NCBI GenBank assembly: GCA_045534635.1
Contig: JAZSKB010000025.1
Span: forward strand, 1-22,653
Length of the DNA: 22,653 bases
DNA from: UBA1205 sp045534635
GTDB taxonomy: Bacteria; Bacteroidota; Bacteroidia; Bacteroidales; WCHB1-69
Direction: 5' to 3'
Shown: piece after piece, positions 1 to 9,453 of the stretch
How positions within the stretch are numbered: position 1 is the first letter of the stretch
How the letters are laid out: each line of letters starts with the position of its first letter
Translations under genes and position numbers: made by a program
Notes under the pieces: generated by a model
Told to the model about the DNA's origin: nothing
Database searches by the model: none
The model's input: only the letters and a program-made list of their open reading frames with translations

Positions 1-1
1 G

Positions 2-160
2 AAGATACAAAAAATCTATTACACAAGAAGAGATAGTGTTTATTATCGTCCAATGCCGTGGCATGATATAAAAGAAGAAAGTTTTGAAACAGAACATTTT
101 GGCATAATATCCGATAGTGTAGTTTATTTAAAAATGTCCCGCCAAGAACAGATTAATTGA
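2..160 (+). CDS. C-terminal end of an unidentified protein (5' end outside window)
   Basis: An open frame enters from the left edge and runs 52 codons to a TGA at 158-160. It ends with ...SVVYLKMSRQEQIN. The composition (charged, with alternating aromatic and polar residues such as KIYYTRRDSVYYRPMPWH) looks like a real beta-rich protein rather than random translation, and no other frame over this stretch stays open. No family can be named from 52 residues. The end of the gene overlaps by a few bases the lipoprotein-like fragment at 156-254 in another frame. Only the downstream part of the gene is visible, so its start, length and function cannot be given. Confidence 0.5.
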   Translation, partial: KIQKIYYTRRDSVYYRPMPWHDIKEESFETEHFGIISDSVVYLKMSRQEQIN

Positions 161-254
161 AAATATTGCCTTATTGTTAGTTTTTGGATTTATTGGCTGT
201 CAAAAATCTTCAGACATAGCAAGTAATAGCATTCGGTTTGATACATATTGGTGA
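156..254 (+). pseudogene. Lipoprotein-like fragment without a usable start codon
   Basis: A 32-codon frame (ATT at 156 to TGA at 252-254) reads IENIALLLVFGFIGC followed by QKSSDIASNS. This is a textbook lipoprotein signal: a hydrophobic stretch ending in a lipobox-like FIGC, then a polar tail. There is no ATG or GTG in frame. The only canonical start is a TTG at 174, which would leave too short a signal. The base order at 156-170 differs little from what an ATG-AAA-AAT-ATT start would give, so an eroded start is plausible. The frame stops 30 bp before the next gene. I read it as the remnant of a small lipoprotein gene, although a very small lipoprotein with an atypical start cannot be excluded. 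Confidence 0.35.
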
Positions 255-284
255 TTAGTTCAAACGAAATAACGTTTTTTATAT

Positions 285-947
285 ATGAAATCAAATAATA
301 ACAACAGCACAAAACGCAAAAAAATACGGAAATGGATAATTCCGATGGCAATAGTATTGATTATCAGTTTTATTTTCATTACTAATATAAATGTTTCTTA
401 TTGGTCACGTAGCAAATGTTATACAGATACAAATAGTATTCCCGCAAGGCGGGTAGCACTATTGCTTGGAACCTCCCGTTTAGGAAGGCATGGAGGGAAA
501 AACCCTTACTTTGAATATAGGATTGAGGCAGCCTCAAAATTATTTCATAGCGGAAAAATTCGCAAGATACTTATTAGTGGCGATAATAGCCGTAAAGGCT
601 ATAATGAACCTATGGATATGCGTAACGCACTCTTGGAAAAAGGAGTTCCTGATAGTTGTATCGTATTGGATTACGCTGGATTTCGCACATACGATTCTAT
701 GGTGCGAGCAAAAAAGGTATTTGGTCAAGATAGCCTAATTGTAGTATCACAACACTGGCACAACGAGCGTGCCTTGTATATTGCACATCATATTGGTATA
801 GAGGCGGTCGCCTTTGATGCGAAGGATTGGAGCGGATTTACTTCCTTGCGTCTTCAAGTGCGAGAATGGCTTGCTCGTACCAAAATGGCAATAGACTTGT
901 TGTTTCAACGTGACCCTCATTTTCTGGGTGAAAAAATAGAAATTTAG
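285..947 (+). CDS. sanA: SanA/YdcF-like DUF218 membrane protein
   Basis: This 220-residue protein has a basic N-terminus, one membrane segment at about residues 17-35, and then a DUF218 domain facing the periplasm. The SanA pattern is clear: VALLLGTSRLG, an N-PYFEYRIEAA block, ILISGDN, YNEPMDMRNAL, DYAGFRTYDS, then SQHWHNERALYIA and a final LAR-K segment. SanA in enteric bacteria affects envelope permeability and vancomycin exclusion at high temperature; its reaction is not settled. The length is usual for the family. ATG 285 gives the expected short cytoplasmic head. The gene uses more G/C-rich codons (for example around 800-850) than its neighbours, which may reflect a different origin. It stands alone and ends at a shared terminator. 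Confidence 0.85.
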   Translation: MKSNNNNSTKRKKIRKWIIPMAIVLIISFIFITNINVSYWSRSKCYTDTNSIPARRVALLLGTSRLGRHGGKNPYFEYRIEAASKLFHSGKIRKILISGDNSRKGYNEPMDMRNALLEKGVPDSCIVLDYAGFRTYDSMVRAKKVFGQDSLIVVSQHWHNERALYIAHHIGIEAVAFDAKDWSGFTSLRLQVREWLARTKMAIDLLFQRDPHFLGEKIEI

Positions 948-1085
948 TCAGTGCTATTCTCTTTTTTATTAGGTAGATAAAATAAATGCAGAAAAAACTT
1001 CGTTCCAAGGGATTTATAGTTCTCTAACATTTATAACTTCAACTAAAAAAGTAAAAAAAACTACAACTCGTATAAGATTAATAAA

Positions 1086-1119
1086 AAAGTAGAGTTGTAA
1101 ATTTTACAATCTCTACTTT
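1086..1119. terminator. Bidirectional hairpin terminator between convergent genes
   Basis: The left arm AAAGTAGAGTTGTAA (1086-1100) pairs with the right arm TTACAATCTCTACTTT (1104-1119), with one bulged A and a 3-nt loop. A-rich sequence lies on the left and T-containing sequence on the right. It sits between the ends of the SanA-like gene (947, plus) and the T9SS cargo gene (1145, minus), so it can serve both. Confidence 0.75.
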
Positions 1120-1144
1120 GTTAAACAAAAATGAAAAAAAAGTC

Positions 1145-2095
1145 TTATTCTTTTATGAATTTTTTAGTGGCAATAACTTTGTCTTTTGCTGTAAGATTAA
1201 CAATGTACATTCCAGAAGCAAAATCGCTAATGTCAACATTAATTAATTGATTGTCAATGTTCTGCTCAAATACTTTGCGGCCTAATTGGTCATAAATAGC
1301 AATGTTTCCATTAACAAATTTTTCCAATTGAATATTGATTTGTTCTGCAGAAGGATTAGGATAGATATTCATATTTACCAAAGAAATTAAAGATTCTTTT
1401 ATCCCTGTTGGAGCATTAAAATATAGCTCATCTAAATAAAGAGCACTTCCATTTTGTCCTTTACATTTCATTAGCGTTTCGATACTTGTAAAATCATAAT
1501 TAGCACTTGCTGCAGCAATAAAGATGATGGAGTCAGGAATTTCTTCTGTAGTGTAATTAATGTCAATAATAAATTGAGAGTAAGCACTAACCTCAGAATA
1601 GAAAACTTTTTTACCTTTTCCTATCATTTTTTTATTCTTAAACAAAGTTACTTCAACAGCGGCAGAATCTCCATTTACAGGAGCATATTTCATATAGCCA
1701 CTAACATTAGTAGGACGAGCATTGAAAGTACGACCCATTTTACAATCAACGTTCATAAAATCAATTTCGAGTGTGCCACATGCTCCTGGTAAAAAGATAG
1801 TCTCTCCTCCAAAAGTCATAGTATTAGAAACCATTTTTAAAGCGTAATTACCTTCGTATGCATCTTCTTCACGGAAAGAAGTTAGAGGAGCATTTCCATG
1901 TTCGCCTTCTAATTCATAAAGACTATTGAGTGTTGTAAGGAAGTTTTCTTCGGAAAAATCCCAATACGAACCTTTACCACAAGTATTTTGTACCCAATTA
2001 TTTTCGAATCCTCCATTAGGAAAAGTTGGAGTTTGTGCGTTAGCTATTACGCATGACATAGCAAAAATTGCTGTTAAAAAATTTAATTTTTTCAT
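1145..2095 (-). CDS. Secreted protein with T9SS type A sorting domain
   Basis: A 316-residue protein. Residues 1-20 are a Sec signal peptide ending ...VIANA before Gln21. The next ~220 residues start with TPTFPNGGFENNW and form a beta-rich region with a late ALYLDELYF block, like the PCMD or carbohydrate-binding-type N-terminal domains of Bacteroidota surface proteins. From about residue 243 comes a type A T9SS C-terminal domain: NIYPNPS, an IYDQLGRKVF turn, a SGMYIVNL strand, and a final KKFIKE. The protein should cross the outer membrane through T9SS and be surface-attached. It lies 31 bp downstream of the TonB-dependent receptor gene and is probably co-transcribed with it. Its PNG-FE-W motif also occurs at the N-terminus of the large repeat protein at the head of the operon. 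The ligand is unknown. Confidence 0.85.
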   Translation of the reverse strand: MKKLNFLTAIFAMSCVIANAQTPTFPNGGFENNWVQNTCGKGSYWDFSEENFLTTLNSLYELEGEHGNAPLTSFREEDAYEGNYALKMVSNTMTFGGETIFLPGACGTLEIDFMNVDCKMGRTFNARPTNVSGYMKYAPVNGDSAAVEVTLFKNKKMIGKGKKVFYSEVSAYSQFIIDINYTTEEIPDSIIFIAAASANYDFTSIETLMKCKGQNGSALYLDELYFNAPTGIKESLISLVNMNIYPNPSAEQINIQLEKFVNGNIAIYDQLGRKVFEQNIDNQLINVDISDFASGMYIVNLTAKDKVIATKKFIKE

Positions 2096-2126
2096 ATTCT
2101 ATTGTATTTGATAAATAATATTAAAC

Positions 2127-4730
2127 TTATGCTTTCTTTTTTCTTTTAGGGAAAAATGGTTCACCTTCTGTAAATTTATAAGATACTTGAATAGTTGTCA
2201 ACCGCGGAGCCTCAGGACTCATAGGACGCAAAGAATATTCGGTATTGAGCAAATTATTTACAAGTAGAGATAATTTGATGTTCCACAATTCAACACTTGC
2301 TCGAAGACCAAAAATTGTAGTTCCTTTTTGATGTTCTGGTTGATTTCGATATTCTTCCAATCCATCGAAAGGAAAAGATGCTTTAGAAGTTCTTACCGGA
2401 CGTGAAGCATTTTCATTGTATCTATCTAAATTATAGAAAAATTGGTCAACATTTTTCATTAAACTATAATATTGAACACTACCTCCAATAGAAAACAATT
2501 TAAAAAATTTAAAATCAATATCCGCTTTGAGAATGTGTTCAATTCGATATTTCATAATAAAATTATCGGTATTGCTTGAAGTACTATTATAATTATAATT
2601 TTGAGTAAGGGTAGAAGTAAAAATATAAGCAGTATCTTCTACTTTTGGATTGGTATAAGCGTAAGCAAAATAAAGTGTATAATCTACGTTTTTGCCAATT
2701 TTTCCTTCCCCGCCGAGATTACAATCTACCCCCATAATGCGAGCTGGACCAGTATTGAAAAATTTAAATCCATAACGTTTGAAAACACTTGGTTCCTGTT
2801 CTTTTGTTAACCAAGGACCAAGGAAAAATTCAACATAATTTTTATATTTTTGATAATACCAAGCAACATCTATAAATCCCTTAAAATCAAGCAATTTAAA
2901 CATTTGTTGAATACCTAATTCTACATTCCAACTTGTTTCAGAAAGTAAATCAGGATTAGGATAAAAACCATAAATACCAACTTTTGTTGTTAGATAACGT
3001 TCTCCGATTGTAGGAAAACGATAGCCTTGACCGAAAGATGCTCTAAAAAAAGTATAAGAGCGAACAATATTATAATTGATACCCGCTCGAAAAACAGGAC
3101 GAGCCTCAACATAATTACCAGAAGCAGAATCTTGTAAGAAATGCCCAAATTGTTCAAATATTTGATAATATTCGTAACGACCTCCTCCTAATAAAGTTAG
3201 ATTTTTTTGTTTCAAAAACTTTTTTTCCAATTGTACATACAAAGCACCATTTCCAGAATATTTTGGTAAAATGGGTTGTCCTGTATCTAAAATGCTTACA
3301 CCAGAAAATACATTTCCTTGAGAACGAGCAAATTGTCCAACAGCTCCTGTAAACATTTGTAAATTACCTGCTTTTTTGAATATTTTAGAGTATTGATATT
3401 CTAAATAATACATTTCCGAACGACTATCTTGGTTATTGGTCGCATAATTATCGCTATACATTATTCGCGATTTTACGGAATGCGTTTGATTATTTTTTGC
3501 ATAATATTTAAAAAATGGGTCAATAAAAAACATAAAATCACGCATTTCAGAAAGAGAACCCGGAAAAACATTGTACATACCATTGTCAGCATTGAGCCAA
3601 AAATGGGTCATCGTATTTTCCGAATACATAAAATTGGCATTGATACCAAAATTCATGTTTTCGTTTACATTGTATCGAGTACCAACATTAAAACGAACAC
3701 GTTTTTCTTTTGTTAACTTTTTATAATTTTCCGATTCAAAATCAAAAGAAGAACTGCTACCCATCCATTCACCATATTCTTTTGATTTCATATTTGTATA
3801 TTGTGTAGAATCGTAATTGACATAACCATCATCATGAGCATATTCTGCACTGAGAACAAGGTCAAATTTCTTTATTTTTCGAGCATGAGAAAGACTAACA
3901 CCTCCAGTAAGAGGTACAGTTCCTTTTGCCCAACTACAACGATAATCCAATTTAGGACGAGAATACATTCCCGTATAAAAAGAAACTTTGGTTTGAGGTT
4001 TGCCTTTAGCATAAGCCGTTCTCACATTAATTGCTCCTGTAATCGCCGAAGAACCATATAAAACAGAAGCCGCTCCTTTGAGAACTTCTATTTGTTCAAT
4101 ATTTTCCATTGGAATAAGATTCCATGCTGGACGTCCAGCATCAACACGCATTACTGGCATTTCGTCCATCATAATCATAACACGGCTTCCCATTCCTGAA
4201 CTAAATCCACTACCTCCTCGCATTTGCGGTTCATTGTCAACAACTACCAAACCTCCAACTTGGTCGAAAGCATTGTCCAATGATGTAATGTTATTATCTT
4301 GAATATATTTTGAACCAACATATTCAATAGAAGAAACAGATTCATCTCTTTTTATCTCATATCTTTTTGTAACAACTTCTACACCACTTATTTTGTTAAT
4401 AGAAGATTTTAATTGAATGTCTAATGAAATAGTTCGCGAACCTTTAAAAGAAATAGTTTTTACAACAGTTTCATATCCTAAATATTGAAAACGAACTTCA
4501 CATTCTTCACTTTTTAAATGAAGAACATAAGAACCATCTTCTCCACAGACGGCACCAATAGAACCATCTTTACAATTTGGTATAACATGAGCACCCCATA
4601 AACCTTCCTTATTTTCTTGGTCGGTTACTTTTCCTTTTAATGTATAATTTTGTGCTTGAATATTACAAGATAAAATTATAATTATCAGGATTAGTGCTTT
4701 TTTTAATAAATTAGTCAATTTTATATTCAT
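2127..4730 (-). CDS. TonB-dependent outer-membrane receptor
   Basis: An 867-residue receptor. A signal peptide (1-26, ending NIQA) precedes a carboxypeptidase-regulatory-like beta-sandwich (about 28-115: LKGKVTDQENKEGLWGAHV...DGSYVL...YLGYE). The plug follows (about 120-245), with PQMRGGSGFSSGMGSRVMIM, the IEQIEVLKGAASVLYGSSAI signature and GAINV. The rest is a 22-strand-type barrel rich in aromatic residues, with late motifs VNNLLNTEYSLRPM and TTIQVSYKF. Such receptors import scarce ligands (iron chelates, cobalamin, glycans) using TonB/ExbBD energy. No SusD partner and no cobalamin riboswitch is present, so the substrate is open. The start lies 17 bp after the large T9SS gene ends, which indicates an operon. 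After the last beta strand there is an unusual basic tail (FFPKRKKKA) instead of a terminal aromatic residue. Confidence 0.92.
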   Translation of the reverse strand: MNIKLTNLLKKALILIIIILSCNIQAQNYTLKGKVTDQENKEGLWGAHVIPNCKDGSIGAVCGEDGSYVLHLKSEECEVRFQYLGYETVVKTISFKGSRTISLDIQLKSSINKISGVEVVTKRYEIKRDESVSSIEYVGSKYIQDNNITSLDNAFDQVGGLVVVDNEPQMRGGSGFSSGMGSRVMIMMDEMPVMRVDAGRPAWNLIPMENIEQIEVLKGAASVLYGSSAITGAINVRTAYAKGKPQTKVSFYTGMYSRPKLDYRCSWAKGTVPLTGGVSLSHARKIKKFDLVLSAEYAHDDGYVNYDSTQYTNMKSKEYGEWMGSSSSFDFESENYKKLTKEKRVRFNVGTRYNVNENMNFGINANFMYSENTMTHFWLNADNGMYNVFPGSLSEMRDFMFFIDPFFKYYAKNNQTHSVKSRIMYSDNYATNNQDSRSEMYYLEYQYSKIFKKAGNLQMFTGAVGQFARSQGNVFSGVSILDTGQPILPKYSGNGALYVQLEKKFLKQKNLTLLGGGRYEYYQIFEQFGHFLQDSASGNYVEARPVFRAGINYNIVRSYTFFRASFGQGYRFPTIGERYLTTKVGIYGFYPNPDLLSETSWNVELGIQQMFKLLDFKGFIDVAWYYQKYKNYVEFFLGPWLTKEQEPSVFKRYGFKFFNTGPARIMGVDCNLGGEGKIGKNVDYTLYFAYAYTNPKVEDTAYIFTSTLTQNYNYNSTSSNTDNFIMKYRIEHILKADIDFKFFKLFSIGGSVQYYSLMKNVDQFFYNLDRYNENASRPVRTSKASFPFDGLEEYRNQPEHQKGTTIFGLRASVELWNIKLSLLVNNLLNTEYSLRPMSPEAPRLTTIQVSYKFTEGEPFFPKRKKKA

Positions 4731-4747
4731 CTATTTGATAATAAGTA

Positions 4748-7700
4748 TTAAAATTTAATTAGTTTTCCTATTTTAACTATATTATTGTCGGTTTGAATTT
4801 GATAGAAATAAACCGCTTTGTTCAATGAGTTTAAATTGATGATATTTTTTTCGTTATCAAGTTTTTGTTGAAGCATTAACTTTCCTTGTTCATCAAACAA
4901 AAGGAAATTACTATTGAGAAGAGAATATTCTATCTCAACAATAATTTGAGAATTTGTAGGATTAGGATAAATTTTTGTAATAACATTGTTGTTTTCAGCA
5001 ATATCATTTATATCTTCTATAAAATTGATACGATAAGTAAGTTTATCAACACCATTTGCGGCAGTAACATTAATTTTAGTTTGTCCGGGTATTTCTGTCG
5101 CTGCTTCTATCTCAACAAAAGCATTGCTATCTGTAGCAATAGCAGTTACCACAGGAATACCAATGTATGTAGGAGAAACTCCAAATTTATAATTTCTTGT
5201 TGTGCTTGAAAATGAAGATATTGCCTGTCCATCGATATAAATATTCGATAAGGTAGCATCAGTATTAGCCATAATATAGAAAGTAAGCGTATATATATTA
5301 CTATCTCCATTGATTGCTTTGACAATAATATAAACAGTATCTTCTATATTGTTTGTTTGAATAATATCAATAGTCGCTCTTGCATCTTCGGAAGTTGCAC
5401 TGATAATAGGAGTAACTGTTGAACCGTATGGCAAGCCGATAATATAATTATTGGTAAATTTATCGAAATTATCTATTGGTGTACTATCTGTAGAAATATT
5501 GCTCAAAAAAGCATTATCACCACTTTCGATAGAAAAATCTATGGTATAAGTTCGAAAAATAGAAGTATCTCCTGCATAAACGGTAATAATTGCTTGTTGA
5601 GGAATTTCTGTAATTTGTTGAAAATCAATAGTCGCATCTGCTTGTGAAGCCGATGCGGTTATTATAGGAATAATCGAATAACCATACTCGTATTCTATTG
5701 CGTAATGTAAGGTATCAGGATGAAAATTTTCGATTGTCTCATTATCAACACGTAAATCTGTTAATAATGCTTCTGTAGATAACTCTACAGAGAAAATAAA
5801 ATGATAAGTTTTTTCTTGAAGATTGTCCCAACCTACAATGTGTAAACTAATAGTATCATCAACTCTTGTTGACGAATGCGTATTTTCTATAATAGTTGCA
5901 ATACTACGAGTATCTACCAAAGTGTAATTGATAGTTGGAATATGAGTAGTTGCAATAGGCAATTCTATATGATAAATACTATCAATATTATTGATAGTGT
6001 AATTGTGATTGTTGGTATCAAGCGTATAGGAAAACGTTGCCAATTCTACATTTGAACCTCTTTGAAAATGAACAGAATATGTTTTTTGGTGCAAATTATC
6101 TTCGGCAGTAACACGAATTTGTGCTTCTCCAAAAGTAGTACTTGCTTGAGCGATTTGTACTTTAGCCTTTTGCCATTGTGCAGTTGCTGAAATTATTGGT
6201 AAATCACTTGTTTCCCATGGCAAAATAACATAATAATCAAATGTATCTGGATGAAAATTCTCTATATCAACACCATTAACTTTCAAAGCAGACAGTGCAG
6301 TATTTGAAGAAGGTAAATAATTGAAAACAATGGTATAAATATTGGAATCTATTTTATTTTCTGCAACAACTACTATTTGAGCAGTATCATTGATTTTCGT
6401 TGGAACACGACTAACATAAACAGAAGAACGACTATCTGTAGGTATAATATTCAATTCAGGAAATTCAGGAATAGCAAGTTTTTCTGGTGCAATATCAACA
6501 ATATAATCGAAAGTTGTAGCGTCAAAATTGTGAATAATAGAATCTGCATTGTTAAGCCTATAACCAATAGAACTCAAAGTTGCAATAGGAGATAATTCTC
6601 GTTGAAAATGAACAACATAATTTTTTTCAGTGATATTATCTTCTGCGACAACCTTTATAACAGCAGAATCGTTGTAACTTTCTGCTTGTACTATAAATAC
6701 TTGAGCAGCAGAATGTTGAGCAATAGCATTTATGCTATCTGCTTTATTTTCTGTATATGGTAATGTGATAATATATGACAAATTATCACTATCAAAATTA
6801 TCTATTGGCTCTCCTTGATAAGAAATAGAAGATAAGTTAGCATTGTTAGAAATAGTTACATTAAAATGAACTTGATACATTTTGTGAGAAGAGTAATCAT
6901 TAGAATGAACCATTACAATTCCTACTCCATTTGGAGATTGCGGTTGAGTAACTTCTGTAATCGTCTCAAAATCAGCAGTAATAAATTTTAAAGTTGGTAT
7001 TTCTGTTGTTTGTGAAGGTAAATAAACATCGTAAATTAGTGTGTCTGAATGAAAATCGTCAATAGAATATTCTTTTCCATCAAGCAGATATGTTAAATCG
7101 ATAAGGTCTGGAGAGTTAGGAGCTCCTATTGAAAGAAAAATTCTATATTTTTTAACAACTGAAGTGTCTTCAGCAATAATAGTAATGACAATTTCTCCAG
7201 GAAGTTTTTGTGGATATTCAATAATACATTTAGTCGTAGAATCCGATGGTATTATATTAATTGTTGGCATTACCAAAGAATCGAGAAAAACATAATATTT
7301 TGTTTGATTTGGGTCAAAATGAAATGAAGGTAAATCACATTGAAAACTATCAATACTTGTATTTGTAGAAAGTGCAACAGTAAAAGCAATAGAATATTGT
7401 TTTTCAGTAATACCATCTTCAGCAATAACATTTATAAATGCAGTATCTCCTATTGTGTTTGGTTGTATTATTTGTATTGTAGCGTTACTATCTTGAGTAA
7501 CAGCATAAATTACAGGAATTTCTTTTGTTCCAGAAGGAAGTATAATATCGTAATGTTCTTTCCACGTTTCAAATTTATCAACATAGGTAATGACATTATT
7601 AATAGAATATCCTAAAGAATCTAAATTAGCATTGTTGTTTTTTGCCAAAGTAAAATCGATGGTGTAAGTTTTTGTATAGTTAGTGTCTTCTGCGACAACG

Positions 7701-9406
7701 TTAATAGTAGCAGTTCCTGGTATTTGTAATACTTGATTAATAAAAACTCTTGAAGTGGAATTTGCAGGTTTTGCTTCTACATCTACTTGTGTTGTTCCAT
7801 AAGGCAGTTCTATGGAATAATTAAGTGTATCTGCATGAAAATCAACCAATAAGTTGTTGTTGTATTTAATCCATGCCAACGCAGCATTAGTAGAGATACC
7901 AACAGAAAAATTGACAATATATGTTTTTTTGGTAACACCATCTTCAGCGGTAACAACAATAGTGGCAGTTCCTGGCAAAGAACTAGCTTGTGTGATTTTA
8001 GGAACAAGCCCCGCCCATTCTGTTGTTGCATTTACAAAAGGAACTAACACTGTTCCTGATGGCAAAACAACATCATAGGTTAATATATCCGCAGAAAAAT
8101 TCGACAAAGGTTCGTTATTTTGACCATAAGTAATACTTGATAAATTTGCATTGTTGGATAATGCTACAGAAAAAACAATATAGTATATTTTGACATTTCC
8201 ATTTTCTGCAGTAACAGCAATAGTAGCAACTCCTTCTGGAGATGTTGCTTGCGTAATTACTGCATTCGCTGTTGTATCTGCCAAAACATATTCAGTAATT
8301 GTTGGTGCAATTGTTGTTCCCGGAGCCAAAGAGATATATGTAGTATCTTGAGAAACTGTAATATTATTGCTAACATTTTCACCATAAGGAATATACGAGA
8401 AAGATGCTAAATTATTATTATTGGATTTGTAGATACTATAATGAATATTATATATTTTTTGGGTAACACCATCTTCTGCAGTAACAGTGATTCTTTGTAT
8501 TGCACTATCAATAGAGCCTTGTGATTTATAAATAGTATTTACAACAGCCTTTGCATCATTAACTTCTGTAGTGTAAGTGATAGTAGGAAGAGGTGTTTGT
8601 GGATTTGTTCCTTGAGGAAATTCAACATAATAATCGAATTTATCCATTTTAAATCCGGAAATAGTTGTTCCATTTGATTTAATATCGGTAAGCCAAGCAC
8701 TATAAATCATTTCAATATCATCAATATAAAGAGCATCGTTGGCTGCACCTCCACCGGGTGTTTTATTTGTTGTAAATGTTGCAAGAATATAATTAACCGA
8801 TGAAGTTCCATCGTAAACAAAAGGAATTTTTTGTTGAACCCAATCTGTAGGTAAAAATTCTTTTGTTGCTTGACCTTTATACAAACTTGTTGATGTAAGT
8901 TGCGGTGGGTCTTGAAAATCTGTATTTCCATGAAGAACTACGCTAATTCTTGCTCGTGATGATGAATTTGCTGCTGTAAATTTTGTCCATACATACAAAG
9001 AATCGGGAGTTCCATTAAAAACAACATTGTAATTGTTTCTATCTGTATAGTTATAATTGGAAGCATCTGCTGCTGTCATACTACCAATATTTATACGTCC
9101 TGTAGTTATATTACCATTAGCCACAATTCCAAGTATGGATGTTGCATAAATTTTCAAACTTTTAGAACCAGAAGAACCTGGTCGTCCTGATTCTTCAGAA
9201 TGATGATTCGATTGAGCAGAACCACAGCCAATAGAAAGATGACAATTCGCTGTATTAAAAGTATTCCAATTATTAGGAACTCCATTACTCCACGATTCAA
9301 AATTCCCATTGGGAATTTGATATACTTGAGCATTTATTTTACTGCATGTTAGTAATGTTAGCAGTAAAAGTATTTTAATATTTAAATCATTCAACATCTT
9401 TCTCAT
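4748..9406 (-). CDS. Giant T9SS surface protein with 14 cadherin-like repeats
   Basis: A protein of about 1552 residues counted from ATG 9406. An in-frame ATG at 9442 would add 12 residues but lies almost on the predicted transcription start, and MRKMLNDLN...KINA is the more normal signal peptide. After the signal (1-26), residues ~28-234 form an IPNGNFESWSNG-type beta domain resembling that of the smaller cargo gene downstream. Residues ~235-1464 are 14 consecutive ~85-residue units of the cadherin-like beta-sandwich type (Pfam PF12733 style), each with an N-A-L-S-I opening, an F-D-T--Y-V-LP strand and a VTAEDG--K-Y-I-F close. Residues ~1475-1552 are a type A T9SS domain (KIYPNPTNSQIIVEIE...). 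It is probably a long surface stalk or adhesin that acts with the TonB-dependent receptor encoded 17 bp downstream. No catalytic motif was seen, and the ligand is unknown. Confidence 0.88.
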   Translation of the reverse strand: MRKMLNDLNIKILLLLTLLTCSKINAQVYQIPNGNFESWSNGVPNNWNTFNTANCHLSIGCGSAQSNHHSEESGRPGSSGSKSLKIYATSILGIVANGNITTGRINIGSMTAADASNYNYTDRNNYNVVFNGTPDSLYVWTKFTAANSSSRARISVVLHGNTDFQDPPQLTSTSLYKGQATKEFLPTDWVQQKIPFVYDGTSSVNYILATFTTNKTPGGGAANDALYIDDIEMIYSAWLTDIKSNGTTISGFKMDKFDYYVEFPQGTNPQTPLPTITYTTEVNDAKAVVNTIYKSQGSIDSAIQRITVTAEDGVTQKIYNIHYSIYKSNNNNLASFSYIPYGENVSNNITVSQDTTYISLAPGTTIAPTITEYVLADTTANAVITQATSPEGVATIAVTAENGNVKIYYIVFSVALSNNANLSSITYGQNNEPLSNFSADILTYDVVLPSGTVLVPFVNATTEWAGLVPKITQASSLPGTATIVVTAEDGVTKKTYIVNFSVGISTNAALAWIKYNNNLLVDFHADTLNYSIELPYGTTQVDVEAKPANSTSRVFINQVLQIPGTATINVVAEDTNYTKTYTIDFTLAKNNNANLDSLGYSINNVITYVDKFETWKEHYDIILPSGTKEIPVIYAVTQDSNATIQIIQPNTIGDTAFINVIAEDGITEKQYSIAFTVALSTNTSIDSFQCDLPSFHFDPNQTKYYVFLDSLVMPTINIIPSDSTTKCIIEYPQKLPGEIVITIIAEDTSVVKKYRIFLSIGAPNSPDLIDLTYLLDGKEYSIDDFHSDTLIYDVYLPSQTTEIPTLKFITADFETITEVTQPQSPNGVGIVMVHSNDYSSHKMYQVHFNVTISNNANLSSISYQGEPIDNFDSDNLSYIITLPYTENKADSINAIAQHSAAQVFIVQAESYNDSAVIKVVAEDNITEKNYVVHFQRELSPIATLSSIGYRLNNADSIIHNFDATTFDYIVDIAPEKLAIPEFPELNIIPTDSRSSVYVSRVPTKINDTAQIVVVAENKIDSNIYTIVFNYLPSSNTALSALKVNGVDIENFHPDTFDYYVILPWETSDLPIISATAQWQKAKVQIAQASTTFGEAQIRVTAEDNLHQKTYSVHFQRGSNVELATFSYTLDTNNHNYTINNIDSIYHIELPIATTHIPTINYTLVDTRSIATIIENTHSSTRVDDTISLHIVGWDNLQEKTYHFIFSVELSTEALLTDLRVDNETIENFHPDTLHYAIEYEYGYSIIPIITASASQADATIDFQQITEIPQQAIITVYAGDTSIFRTYTIDFSIESGDNAFLSNISTDSTPIDNFDKFTNNYIIGLPYGSTVTPIISATSEDARATIDIIQTNNIEDTVYIIVKAINGDSNIYTLTFYIMANTDATLSNIYIDGQAISSFSSTTRNYKFGVSPTYIGIPVVTAIATDSNAFVEIEAATEIPGQTKINVTAANGVDKLTYRINFIEDINDIAENNNVITKIYPNPTNSQIIVEIEYSLLNSNFLLFDEQGKLMLQQKLDNEKNIINLNSLNKAVYFYQIQTDNNIVKIGKLIKF
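5013..8703 (-). repeat. Array of 14 diverged ~260-bp coding repeats
   Basis: This span encodes the 14 beta-sandwich units of the large T9SS protein. The best-conserved part is the closing VTAEDGVTKKTY strand, whose DNA is still recognisably alike between units (compare the TCTTC(A/T)GC(A/G/T)GTAACA-type stretches near 7420, 7940 and 8470). Elsewhere the units have diverged strongly, so the array is old rather than a fresh tandem duplication. Units differ by several residues in length, mostly in the loop before the F-D-T-Y strand. Confidence 0.8.
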
Positions 9407-9453
9407 TTTCAATATTTTAATTAAAAAATTAATAAGAAACAATATTAGAATTG

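Noticed and set aside
3429..4302. Open plus-strand frames opposite the TonB-dependent receptor
   Set aside because: They are antisense to a clearly conserved gene, have composition unlike real proteins, and show no motifs. The same applies to frames opposite the large T9SS gene, truB and mltD.
5013..8703. Possible CRISPR array or recent tandem duplication, from recurring sequence
   Set aside because: The repeats are ~260 bp, coding and strongly diverged. They are protein domain repeats, not CRISPR repeats or a new duplication.
9407..9442. Longer start for the large T9SS protein
   Set aside because: The predicted transcription start falls within a few bases of ATG 9442, and the extra residues spoil an otherwise normal signal peptide.
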